Origin: Streptomyces malachitofuscus
GTDB taxonomy: Bacteria > Actinomycetota > Actinomycetes > Streptomycetales > Streptomycetaceae
Length of the DNA stretch: 43,386 nt
Direction: 5' to 3'
Assembly: GCF_014650055.1 (NCBI RefSeq)
Contig: NZ_BMUF01000025.1
Span: 1-43,386 of the forward strand
In this document: positions 32,012 through 39,564 of the stretch, piece after piece
Position numbering within the stretch: position 1 is the stretch's first letter
Layout of the letters: the number at the start of each line of letters is the position of its first letter
Translations under genes and position numbers: made by a program
The notes under the pieces: generated by a model
The model's database searches: none
What the model was told of the DNA's origin: nothing
What the model saw: only the letters and a program-made list of their open reading frames with translations

Positions 32012-32863
32012 ATGGCCCTCATCGCACTCGCCGCCGACAAGGGTTCCCCCGGCGTCACCACCGCGGCCGTCGCCCTCGCGGCGGTCTGGCCGCGGCGCGT
32101 GCTGCTCGCCGAAACCGACCCGGCGGGCGGTGACCTCGTCTATCGCAGCGCCGCGGCGCACGGCGGGCCGCTCAACCCGAACACCGGGATGCTGTCCATC
32201 GCCGCCACCGCCCGGCGCGGGCTGGTCCCCGAGCAACTCTGGGACCACGTCCAGCCGTTGAGCGGTGGACTCGAGGTGCTCGTCGGGCTGGGAATCGCCG
32301 AGCAGGCCGCCGGGCTCGCCGGACTGTGGCCCACCCTCGGGCACGCCTTCGCCTCGCTCGCCGACTCCCCGCACGCGCCCGCCGACGTCATCGCCGACTG
32401 CGGGCGGATCAGCGGGGACACCCCGGCCGTGGAGCTGTTCCCGCACGCCTCCCTCGTCCTGCTCCTCTCGCGCACCGAGCCGGAGGCGCTCGCGCGGGTA
32501 CGGGACCGCGCCGCCGCGCTCGCCGGCCGGCTGCACGGCGGCCCGCGCGGTGCCGCGGCCCTCGGCAACCCGGTGATCGGCGTCGTGCTCGTCGCCGACA
32601 CCGGCAACGCCGCCAAACTCGCCTCGCAGGTCAACGACATGCTCGTGCACGCGCAGACGGGGGCCCGGGTGCTCGGCACCCTCGCCGACGACCCGGCCGG
32701 TGCCGAGCAGCTGGCCGGGCGCAGGCGCGGGCGGCTGGACAAGTCGCTGCTGATCCGCTCCGCGCGCAAGGTCACCGCCGACGTGTACCAGCAGTTCGGC
32801 GCCGCCTGGGCGGCTCACGCGCAGGCCCAGCAGCCGCCCCAGGCGCACGGGGCCGGGCGATGA
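32012..32863 (+). CDS. tadZ: TadZ/CpaE-like MinD-ParA family protein
   Basis: 283 aa. The P-loop region reads ALAADKGSPGVTTAAVALA (residues 5-23), a deviant Walker A resembling the Lys-Gly-Gly-x-Gly-Lys-Thr of ParA but with Ser-Pro-Gly-Val-Thr-Thr, so ATP hydrolysis may be lost or weak. Downstream, ETDPAGGDL and VIADCGRISGD match switch-region positions. TadZ proteins position the Tad machinery at the pole. Its stop overlaps tadA (ATGA). Confidence 0.75.
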   Translation: MALIALAADKGSPGVTTAAVALAAVWPRRVLLAETDPAGGDLVYRSAAAHGGPLNPNTGMLSIAATARRGLVPEQLWDHVQPLSGGLEVLVGLGIAEQAAGLAGLWPTLGHAFASLADSPHAPADVIADCGRISGDTPAVELFPHASLVLLLSRTEPEALARVRDRAAALAGRLHGGPRGAAALGNPVIGVVLVADTGNAAKLASQVNDMLVHAQTGARVLGTLADDPAGAEQLAGRRRGRLDKSLLIRSARKVTADVYQQFGAAWAAHAQAQQPPQAHGAGR

Positions 32864-34167
32864 CCGCTGTCGACCACCAACTGGTCAAGCGGTTCCGCCA
32901 GGACGCCGGCGACCGGATCGCCGAGCAGCGCCGGCTCGACCAGGCGGCCGGCGTCACGCCGATGTCCACCGAGGACGAGCGGCAGTACGCCCGCGCGGTC
33001 ATAGCCCAGATACTGGAGGAGCACGCCCGCGCCGAGATCAACGCGGGACGTACGCCGCTGGACGCCGCCACCGAGGAGCAGTACGCGGCCGCCGTGCACG
33101 CGGCCTTGTTCGGGGTCGGCCGGCTGCAGCCGCTGCTCGACGACCCCGAGGTCGAGAACATCGACATCAACGGCTGCGACCAGGTGTTCGTCGGCTACTC
33201 GGACGGGCGTGAGACCCGCGGCGAGCCCGTCGCCGAGACCGACGAGGAGCTCATCGAGCTGATCCAGGTGCTGGGCGCCTACTCGGGTCTGTCGTCCCGT
33301 CCCTTCGACTCCGCCAACCCCCAGCTCGACCTGCGGCTGCCGGACGGTTCACGTCTGTCGGCCGTGATGGACGTGGCGCGGCGGCCCGCGCTGTCCATCC
33401 GCCGGGCGCGCATGGGCAAGGTGTTCATCTCCGACCTGGTCGGCAACGGGACGCTGACACCGGAGCTCGGGCACTTCCTCGCCTGCGCGGTCCGTGCCCG
33501 CAAGAACATCATGATCGCGGGGGCGACGAACGCCGGTAAGACCACCCTCCTGCGCGCCCTCGCCAACGAGATCCCGCCGCAGGAGCGCCTCATCACCGTG
33601 GAGCGCGCCCTGGAGCTCGGGCTGGACACCTTTCCCGACCTCCACCCCAACGTCGTGGCGTTCGAGGAGCGGTTGCCCAACTCCGAGGGGCAGGGCGCCA
33701 TTTCCATGGCCGAGCTGGTGCGCCGGTCGCTGCGCATGAACCCCTCCCGCGTCATCGTCGGTGAGGTCCTCGGCGACGAGATCGTGACCATGCTCAACGC
33801 GATGTCCCAGGGCAACGACGGCTCGCTGTCGACGATCCACGCCAACAGCTCCAGCGAGGTGTTCAACCGCATCTCCACCTACGCCCTGCAGGCCACGGAG
33901 CGGCTGCCCATCGAGGCCAGTCAGATGCTGATCGCCGGCGCGGTGAACTTCGTCGTCTTCATCCAGCGGCGCAACGACTACCAGAGCGGCGGCCGCCTCC
34001 AGCGCATGGTCACCTCGGTGCGCGAGGTCAACGGCGTCGACGGACGCGTGCTGTCCAGCGAGGTGTTCGCGGAGGCCGCCGACGGGCGGGTCGTCGCGCA
34101 CGCCCCCCTAGCCTGCCTGGAGGAACTGATGGCCTACGGCTACCGGCCCAGCGGAACGTGGGGGTGA
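32860..34167 (+). CDS. tadA: TadA/CpaF type II/IV secretion ATPase
   Basis: 435-aa motor for Flp pilus assembly. Walker A GATNAGKTTLLR (about residues 221-232), Walker B-like PSRVIVGEVLGDE and the His box GSLSTIHANS are in the expected order; the N-terminal domain contains VENIDINGCDQVFV. Its start overlaps tadZ, and tadB begins 4 bp after its stop. In Streptomyces the same gene order, CpaB-TadZ-TadA-TadB-TadC-Flp, is usual. Confidence 0.92.
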   Translation: MTAVDHQLVKRFRQDAGDRIAEQRRLDQAAGVTPMSTEDERQYARAVIAQILEEHARAEINAGRTPLDAATEEQYAAAVHAALFGVGRLQPLLDDPEVENIDINGCDQVFVGYSDGRETRGEPVAETDEELIELIQVLGAYSGLSSRPFDSANPQLDLRLPDGSRLSAVMDVARRPALSIRRARMGKVFISDLVGNGTLTPELGHFLACAVRARKNIMIAGATNAGKTTLLRALANEIPPQERLITVERALELGLDTFPDLHPNVVAFEERLPNSEGQGAISMAELVRRSLRMNPSRVIVGEVLGDEIVTMLNAMSQGNDGSLSTIHANSSSEVFNRISTYALQATERLPIEASQMLIAGAVNFVVFIQRRNDYQSGGRLQRMVTSVREVNGVDGRVLSSEVFAEAADGRVVAHAPLACLEELMAYGYRPSGTWG

Positions 34168-34171
34168 GCCG

Positions 34172-35167
34172 ATGACCACCGAGACCGCGTTGGGTTCGCC
34201 GGGCGTCATGGGCGGACTCTTCTCCACCACCGTGATCTACGCGCTCGCCTGCGGGGTCGCCGTCGGCGGCGGGCTCGCCCTGCTGATCGTCGCCGTGAGG
34301 GGACTGCCCGCCAGGCCCGAGCACGAGAAGCAGAAGGCGGGCGAGCGCGCGGGCGAGCTGATCCGGTTCGCCGGGCGGCGGGGCTCCCTCGCCGCGATCG
34401 CCGGGCTCGTCGTGCTGCTGCTGACCCGCTGGGCGGTGGCCGGCGTCGCCGCAGCCGTCCTCGTCTTCTTCTGGGACCGCCTCTTCGGCGGGGCCGGGGA
34501 GGAACGGGCCGCGATGCGCCGCGTGGAGGCGCTGGCCTCCTGGACGGAGTCGCTGCGCGACACCATCGCCGGTGCGGTGGGCCTGGAACAGGCCATCCCG
34601 GCGTCCGCGCGTGCCGCCGCGCCCGTGCTGCGCCCGCACCTCGACGCGCTCGTCGACCGGCTGCGCGCCCGCACCCCGCTGCCCGAGGCGCTCCAGCAGC
34701 TCGCCGACGAGATCGACGACGCGTCCGCCGACATCATCGTCGCCGCGCTCATCCTCAACGCCCGGCTGCGCGGGCCCGGTCTGCGGCAGGTCCTCGGCGC
34801 GCTCGCCAAGTCGGCGCGCGAGGAGGTCGACATGCGGCAGCGGGTGATGGCGCAGCGCGCCTCCACCCGGCGTTCGGTGCAGATCGTCGTCGCCGTGTCG
34901 ATCGCGTTCGTCCTCGGACTGTCCGTCTTCAACCGGGACTTCGTCGAGCCGTACGGCACCGCGGTCGGGCAGCTGGTACTCGCGTGCGTCTGCGGTCTGT
35001 TCGCCCTCGGGTTCTGGTGGCTGCGGAAGCTCTCCACCATCGAGACGCCCGAACGCTTCCTCGTGCGTGACGAGCCGGCGGTGCAGTTCGTGCGGCCGCG
35101 CACGCCCGGCGCCGTACCGGACCGGCAGCAGGTGCCGTTCCAGCAGGACGAGGGGGTGCGCCGGTGA
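34172..35167 (+). CDS. tadB: TadB, type II secretion F-like inner membrane protein
   Basis: 331 aa with an N-terminal pair of membrane helices (ALACGVAVGGGLALLIVAVR; AAIAGLVVLLLTRWAVAGVA), a cytoplasmic GspF-type helical domain with MRRVEALASWTESLRDTIAG, and C-terminal helices (IVVAVSIAFVLGLSVF; VLACVCGLFALGFWWL). It anchors TadA and the pilin platform. It ends with a disordered Arg/Pro/Gln tail. The GTG of tadC overlaps its stop by 4 bp. Confidence 0.88.
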   Translation: MTTETALGSPGVMGGLFSTTVIYALACGVAVGGGLALLIVAVRGLPARPEHEKQKAGERAGELIRFAGRRGSLAAIAGLVVLLLTRWAVAGVAAAVLVFFWDRLFGGAGEERAAMRRVEALASWTESLRDTIAGAVGLEQAIPASARAAAPVLRPHLDALVDRLRARTPLPEALQQLADEIDDASADIIVAALILNARLRGPGLRQVLGALAKSAREEVDMRQRVMAQRASTRRSVQIVVAVSIAFVLGLSVFNRDFVEPYGTAVGQLVLACVCGLFALGFWWLRKLSTIETPERFLVRDEPAVQFVRPRTPGAVPDRQQVPFQQDEGVRR

Positions 35168-36093
35168 GCGGCGAACTGACGATGCCGGTGGTCGTCGGCG
35201 CGGTCGTCGGACTGGGGATCTACGTCCTGATCCGCGCGCTGATGCCCACCCGGCGCAGTGCGCTCTCCCAGGTCGCCCGCATCGACGCAATGCGGGCGCG
35301 CGGCACGGCGTACGAGTCGGCCCGCACGGAGGCGCGGGACACCGGCCGCTTCGGTTCCCTGCGGGCCGAAGTGGGCGAACGGGTCGCCGAGTTCTATCTG
35401 CAGCAGGGATGGGAGCAGCGGTCGCTGCGCGCGGACCTCGCCGTCCTGGGGCGCAGCTGGGAGAAGTTCCTGGCGACGAAGGTGCTGCTGGCCGTGACCG
35501 GGCTGTTCTTCGGTCCGTTCCTCTTCGCCATCGTCTGGCAGCTCGGGTTCAGCGAGAGCCCGGTCGTCCCGGTGTGGCTGGCGCTGCTGTGCGCGGCGCT
35601 GTTCTTCTTCCTGCCCGATCTGGAGGTGCGCCGCGACGCCGCAGAGAAGCGGCGCGATCTGCGCCGGGTGATCGGCGCCTATCTGGACCTGGTGTCGATG
35701 AGCCTGGCCGGCGGCCGGGGCCTGCCGGAGGCGCTGATGGCGGCGGCCGAGGTGTCCGACGGCTGGGCGACACGGCGCATCCGCAACGCCCTCGCCGACG
35801 CCCGCATCACCGGCATCAGCCAGTGGCAGGCGCTGGGGCAGCTGGGCGAGGAGCTGGGCGTGGAGGAGCTGAAGGACCTCTCCGCCTCCCTGGCGCTGGT
35901 CGCGGACGACGGTGCCAAGGTGCGGGAGTCCCTCGCCTCCCGCGCCGAGACCATGCGGCACCGGGAACTCGCCGAGATCGAGGGCAGCGCGGGTGAGAAG
36001 TCCCAGTCGATGCTCGTGGCCCAGCTGCTGCTGTGCGCCGGGTTCCTCGTGTTCCTGATCTTCCCGGCGGCGATGCGGGTGTTCCAGGTGTGA
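35164..36093 (+). CDS. tadC: TadC, type II secretion F-like inner membrane protein
   Basis: 309 aa. GspF domain with SLAGGRGLPEALMAAAEVS and ARITGISQWQALGQLGEELG (about residues 180-230), flanked by membrane helices (LLAVTGLFFGPFLFAIVWQL; ALLCAALFFFLPDL; LLLCAGFLVFLIFPAAMRVF). TadB and TadC together form the platform of the Flp assembly machine. Starts with GTG 35164. Confidence 0.88.
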   Translation: MSGELTMPVVVGAVVGLGIYVLIRALMPTRRSALSQVARIDAMRARGTAYESARTEARDTGRFGSLRAEVGERVAEFYLQQGWEQRSLRADLAVLGRSWEKFLATKVLLAVTGLFFGPFLFAIVWQLGFSESPVVPVWLALLCAALFFFLPDLEVRRDAAEKRRDLRRVIGAYLDLVSMSLAGGRGLPEALMAAAEVSDGWATRRIRNALADARITGISQWQALGQLGEELGVEELKDLSASLALVADDGAKVRESLASRAETMRHRELAEIEGSAGEKSQSMLVAQLLLCAGFLVFLIFPAAMRVFQV

Positions 36094-36157
36094 GAACCGT
36101 GACCCCTGAGCCGTACGTCAGAACTTCCGTGAACCGAATTCGAGAGGACAACGCGTC

Positions 36158-36409
36158 ATGAACGGACGTACCTTCCACACCGGCGTCCCCGCCGTGGACT
36201 TCCTGGTCACCTTCCTGCGGGCGCGCGTGGAGCGGGCCCGCTCCGGCGAACTGGACCGGGGTGCCTCGGCGGTGGAGTGGGTCATCATCTCGGCGGTCGT
36301 GGTGGCGATCGTCGGCGTCGTGGCCGCCATCATCAACGCCGCGCTGAGCGAGGGCGCCAACAAGGTCGGCGACTGCATCAAGGGCGCGGACGCGGGCAAG
36401 ACCTGCTGA
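36158..36409 (+). CDS. flp: Flp-type pilin
   Basis: 83 aa, the major pilin. The prepilin site is RG|ASAVEWVIISAVVVAIVG: Gly at -1 and Glu at +5 of the mature form (about residue 40), then a hydrophobic segment. Two C-terminal Cys (GDCIKGADAGKTC) could form a disulfide. GAGAGGA lies upstream of ATG 36158. Substrate of the prepilin peptidase at 42492. It follows tadC by 64 bp and precedes two TadE-type genes. Confidence 0.85.
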   Translation: MNGRTFHTGVPAVDFLVTFLRARVERARSGELDRGASAVEWVIISAVVVAIVGVVAAIINAALSEGANKVGDCIKGADAGKTC

Positions 36410-36438
36410 CCGCACCCGTCTTCTCGACGTCCACGGAC

Positions 36439-36888
36439 ATGTCGGTGCGCGTACGCCGTTGGGTACGCCGCCGGGTGGAGGCCGCCTCCGCCCGCGGCGA
36501 GTCAGGCATGACCGCGATCGAGTTCGTGCTGCTCACGCCCGTGCTCTTCTTCATGATCTTCGCGACGGTGCAGTTCGCGCTGTACTTCTTCGCCGATCAC
36601 GTCGCCCAGGCGGCGGCGCAGGCGGGCGCGCGCAAGGCGCGTGCGACGGCGCACGACCAGCCGGGCGCCTGGCGCGGCGAGGCAAGGGACGTCGTGGACA
36701 GCTACATCCGGCAGCTGGGCCCGGAGCTGGTGCTGGCTCCCGACGTGCGGATGCTCCAGCCGGAGCAGAACACCGTGGGCGTGGAGATCACGGCACGCAT
36801 CCCGACGGTCTTCCCCGGCCTGGACCTGACGGTGCACGCCCAGTCGGTGGGGCCGGTGGAGCGGTTCGTGCAGGAGGGGGAGAACTAG
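36439..36888 (+). CDS. tadE: TadE-like pseudopilin
   Basis: 149 aa. After a basic leader (RVRRWVRRRVEAASARGESG) comes the processing site G|MTAIEFVLLTPVLFFM with Glu at +5, followed by FATVQFALYFFADHVAQAAA and a Val/Pro-rich mature part (IPTVFPGLDLTVHAQSVGP). TadE pseudopilins help start the pilus. ATG 36439 has no strong ribosome site, so coupling to flp translation is possible. The stop TAG is directly followed by the next ATG. Confidence 0.82.
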   Translation: MSVRVRRWVRRRVEAASARGESGMTAIEFVLLTPVLFFMIFATVQFALYFFADHVAQAAAQAGARKARATAHDQPGAWRGEARDVVDSYIRQLGPELVLAPDVRMLQPEQNTVGVEITARIPTVFPGLDLTVHAQSVGPVERFVQEGEN

Positions 36889-37293
36889 ATGGACCTCCGG
36901 GACCGGGAGCGCGGGCTGTCCACCGTTGAGGTGGTCATCCTCGCGCCGGTGATGATCCTTTTCATCCTGGTCCTGGTGGCGCTCGGGCAACTGGTCGACG
37001 GCCGCGGCGCGTTGGACGGCGCCGCCCGCGACGCGGCCCGCGCGGGCTCGATCCAGAAGGACCACGCCACCGCGATGGCCGAGGCGAGGGCCGCGGCGGA
37101 GGCGAACCTCGAGGACGTCTGCTCGGGTCCGGTGACCGTCGTACAGACCAGCCGGGGATTCGAGCCGGACACCATCTTCACCGTCGAGGTGAGCTGTGAG
37201 GTGCGGGGCCTCGCCATGCTGGGCCTGGACATCCCGACGACCCTGACCGCCAGTTTCAGCTCCCCGCTGGACCCGTACCGGAGGTCGGCGTGA
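36889..37293 (+). CDS. Second TadE-like pseudopilin
   Basis: 134 aa. DRERG|LSTVEVVILAPVMILF again has Gly -1 and Glu +5. Mature part has GRGALDGAARDAARAGS, then LEDVCSGPVTVVQTSRG and CEVRGLAMLGLD; two Cys may pair. Immediately adjacent to the first TadE gene and coupled to the TadG-like gene (GTGA overlap). Confidence 0.82.
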   Translation: MDLRDRERGLSTVEVVILAPVMILFILVLVALGQLVDGRGALDGAARDAARAGSIQKDHATAMAEARAAAEANLEDVCSGPVTVVQTSRGFEPDTIFTVEVSCEVRGLAMLGLDIPTTLTASFSSPLDPYRRSA

Positions 37294-37751
37294 GAGCGCG
37301 TACCCGAAGCCGGCTGTCGCGCCTGCGGAACCGGCTGGACGACCGGGGCTCGGGCGCCGGGGCGGTCATCGTCTTCGCGCTGGTCTTCCTCTCCCTGGCG
37401 GCCTTCGTCATCGACGGCGGGATGTCCGTCTCCCAGCGGGAGCGCGCCGCCGACATCGCGGAACAGGCCGCCCGGTACGCCGCCCAGGACATCGACCGCG
37501 AGGCCCTCTACGACGACGTGGGCGGCCCGGCGCCGATCAACCACGAGAACTGCGACGCCCGGGTGAAGGCCTTCGCCCGCGAGATGGGCATGTCCGGCCC
37601 CGACATCGCGGCGACGCACTGTGTGGCGGCGACCGCGGAGGCCGTGGAAGTCGAGGTGCAGTTGACGTACGCGCCGGTCTTCACGGGCCTGTTCTACGGC
37701 GGCGACGTGGTGGTGCAAGGCCAGGCGGTGGCGGAGAACGAGGTGGGCTGA
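37290..37751 (+). CDS. TadG-like Flp pilus assembly protein
   Basis: 153 aa. A basic N-terminus, then RGSGAGAVIVFALVFLSLAA with a hydrophobic helix like TadG/TadE, but position +5 after the Gly is Ile rather than Glu, so it may be a membrane protein not processed by the peptidase. Mature part carries IDGGMSVSQRERAADIAEQA typical of the TadG N-terminal region. The long TadG C-terminal domain (VWA) is absent: this is a short form. Last gene of the first Tad block. Confidence 0.78.
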   Translation: MRARTRSRLSRLRNRLDDRGSGAGAVIVFALVFLSLAAFVIDGGMSVSQRERAADIAEQAARYAAQDIDREALYDDVGGPAPINHENCDARVKAFAREMGMSGPDIAATHCVAATAEAVEVEVQLTYAPVFTGLFYGGDVVVQGQAVAENEVG

Positions 37752-38043
37752 GCCGGGCCGGACGAGGGGGGTCCCGGAACATCCCGCGAATCTGCACAGG
37801 CTTCACGAGGCGGTCGTCCGCACCGGGGCACGAGCGGCGCGGACGGCTCCGGCCGGGCCCGTCGGGGACCGGTGCGCGTGAAGAATCCGGGTGGGCGGGT
37901 GACCGTGCTGTCAGGGTCGTGAACGCGCCGGCCCCGGTCGGCGCCGCCCCGCCGCCGACCGACTGGTCGCCCTTTCCCGCGCGTGCTTTGATCAGGGCTT
38001 CCTCCCCCCACGGAACCCGCTCGTACGAAGGGAAACGCGCGCC
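37752..38043. promoter_or_regulatory. 292-bp gap before the leader peptide gene
   Basis: No gene is visible. The last 60 bp contain GCTTTGATCAGG (37985-37996), which may include the promoter of the peptide gene; no clear operator. The single-gene layout (own promoter region and terminator) sets it apart from the Tad operon. Confidence 0.35.
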
Positions 38044-38277
38044 ATGAACCTCGTCCCCCAGGTGGCAACGGCCGAGATCTCCGACGCCGAACTGGACCAC
38101 GTCTCCGGCGGCCAGGCCGGCGTCGGCGCGAACCTCGGCCTCGGCGTCCACGCGGAGGCGGGCGCCCTCGGTGTGCACATAGAGGCCGGCAACATCGGCA
38201 TCACCGCGGGTGTCGGCGCCTCCGTCTCCGCGCAGGGCGTCTCGGTCGACGGCCACCTGCACACCACCCTGTACTGA
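38044..38277 (+). CDS. Small peptide with double-glycine leader, no Cys
   Basis: 77 aa. The N-terminus MNLVPQVATAEISDAELDHVSGG is leader-like: an acidic amphipathic helix ending in Gly-Gly at residues 22-23, as in class II lanthipeptide and microcin/PCAT substrates. The 54-residue core starts QAGVGANLGLGVHAEAGALG and is rich in Gly/Ala/Val with alternating small and hydrophobic residues, suggesting beta-strand stacking; it lacks Cys, so lanthionine rings are ruled out. Ser/Thr are few. No lanthipeptide synthetase, protease-transporter or immunity gene is beside it. GAAGGG (38028-38033) precedes ATG 38044 by 10 nt, and a 15-bp hairpin terminator follows 25 bp after the stop. Confidence 0.7.
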   Translation: MNLVPQVATAEISDAELDHVSGGQAGVGANLGLGVHAEAGALGVHIEAGNIGITAGVGASVSAQGVSVDGHLHTTLY

Positions 38278-38302
38278 GCGCCGTACGTACGCACACGCCT
38301 CC

Positions 38303-38335
38303 AGGACCCCTGATCCCGACGGGATCAGGGGTCCT
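38303..38335 (+). terminator. Strong hairpin terminator of the peptide gene
   Basis: AGGACCCCTGATCCC (38303-38317) and its perfect complement GGGATCAGGGGTCCT (38321-38335) enclose a 3-nt GAC loop; 15 bp, no mismatch. It follows the peptide stop by 25 bp. Confidence 0.88.
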
Positions 38336-38508
38336 GTGTCGTACGGCGGTACCGCGGGAGTTGCAGGGAACCGGGGCGCTACCGCGGAGGTCTACGGGCG
38401 GGTTCAACCCGGTGCGGGACGCCGGCGCCACGGGGCGGGCCCTACGGTCTGGGGTCACGAGGCGCGCCGGAGAGCCACCGGCTCCGCGCCCGGAAGGGGG
38501 AAACACAC

Positions 38509-39012
38509 ATGAGCATGCGCACGAGCGCCGTCATGGCGACGACCACAGCGGTCCTCGCCGGCACCCTGGCCCTGATGCCCGCCGCGGGCGCGTCGGCGGC
38601 GACCGGTCCGGCCACGAGCGGCGGCGTCGGTGACGTCACGGCCGCGGCCGCCCGCAACCCCGGGGGCATCTACCGGACCAGCAACGGCTGGTGCCACTTC
38701 ACCAACTGGGGCGGCAGCTTCTACTGCTACCCGAAGGTCCTGCACGCCGTCGGCTGGAACAAGCCCGACGGCCACCCCCAGGTCTTCGTCATCGGCACCG
38801 ACAAGTCCGTGTGGACCCGGTGGTCGTCGGCCTCGGGCACGAGCGGCTGGAAGGACTACGGCGGGACGTGCCGTCCCGAGTACGGGCTCGACGCCCGGAG
38901 CAGCGGGTGGACCATCAAGGTCGCCTGCGTCGGCACCGACCACTCCTGGTGGCACCGCAAGCGGAACGCCAACGGGAAGTGGACGAACTGGACCAAGGGC
39001 CGGGGCTTCTGA
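38509..39012 (+). CDS. Secreted protein with beta-propeller (PLL-type lectin-like) repeats
   Basis: 167 aa with a signal peptide (TTAVLAGTLALMPAAGASAA). The mature part holds two related repeats: VFVIGTDKSVWTRWSSASG followed by WKDYGG, and ACVGTDHSWWHRKRNANGKW followed by TNWTKG. This is the Asp-Gly-x-Val/Leu-Trp...Trp pattern of carbohydrate-binding beta-propellers, but there are too few blades for a full propeller, so oligomerisation would be needed. Four Cys (WCHF, YCYP, GTCRP, KVACV) may pair. GGAAGGGGG precedes ATG 38509. It lies 22 bp before a second secreted-protein gene. Confidence 0.75.
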   Translation: MSMRTSAVMATTTAVLAGTLALMPAAGASAATGPATSGGVGDVTAAAARNPGGIYRTSNGWCHFTNWGGSFYCYPKVLHAVGWNKPDGHPQVFVIGTDKSVWTRWSSASGTSGWKDYGGTCRPEYGLDARSSGWTIKVACVGTDHSWWHRKRNANGKWTNWTKGRGF

Positions 39013-39034
39013 CATCCGACACAGGGGGACAGAC

Positions 39035-39448
39035 ATGCGTATCCGCACCATCGCCGTCGCCGCCACCGCGGTGGCCGCCGTACTGACGACCGGTGCCCAG
39101 GCTCCCGCCTGGGCGGCCCAGGACTCCGGCGCCGCCGTCGCCGCGTCCTGCACCGTCCACTGGAGGACCGGCGGCGGCCACGCCGGCTTCACCGCCGGGT
39201 ACAGCTGGGCCTGGAACACGGTGGTCCAGCGGGGCGACGTGGGCAACATGGTCCGTGAGATCCAGTGCCTGATCAACGACCACGCCTACTACGGCGGCCC
39301 GAAGCTCGCCGTCGACGGGGACTACGGCCCGCGCACCCAGGCCGCGGTCCGCACGCTCCAGGCCAACTGGAGCGCGAGCGGCAGCCATCCCATCCTCGTC
39401 GACGGCATCGTCGGCCCGCAGACCTGGCGAGCGCTGCGCGCGGCCTGA
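39035..39448 (+). CDS. Secreted peptidoglycan-binding domain protein
   Basis: 137 aa. Signal peptide AATAVAAVLTTGAQAPAWAA, then a short region with one Cys pair (SCTVHW, IQCLINDH), and a peptidoglycan-binding-1 domain: RGDVGNMVREIQCLINDH and LAVDGDYGPRTQAAVRTLQ, ending VDGIVGPQTWRALR. It would bind the cell wall outside the cell. AGGGGGA (39023-39029) is 5 nt upstream of ATG 39035. Likely an operon with the preceding propeller-repeat gene; a terminator follows. Confidence 0.85.
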   Translation: MRIRTIAVAATAVAAVLTTGAQAPAWAAQDSGAAVAASCTVHWRTGGGHAGFTAGYSWAWNTVVQRGDVGNMVREIQCLINDHAYYGGPKLAVDGDYGPRTQAAVRTLQANWSASGSHPILVDGIVGPQTWRALRAA

Positions 39449-39472
39449 CCGCGGACGGGAGGGGAACGGGGG

Positions 39473-39498
39473 CGGGCGCAGTCCTTCGACTGCGCCCG
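39473..39498 (+). terminator. Terminator after the peptidoglycan-binding protein
   Basis: CGGGCGCAGT (39473-39482) and ACTGCGCCCG (39489-39498) form a perfect 10-bp stem with a CCTTCG loop, followed by TTCG. Confidence 0.8.
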
Positions 39499-39564
39499 TT
39501 CGAGTCCATAGGATCTCGGTAGTCTCAGCAGCCCCTTCCTCCCACACGACCCAGGACACCCGCC

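Noticed and set aside
38044..38277. Lanthipeptide precursor
   Set aside because: The leader resembles one, but the core has no Cys and no LanM/LanB-type gene is nearby.
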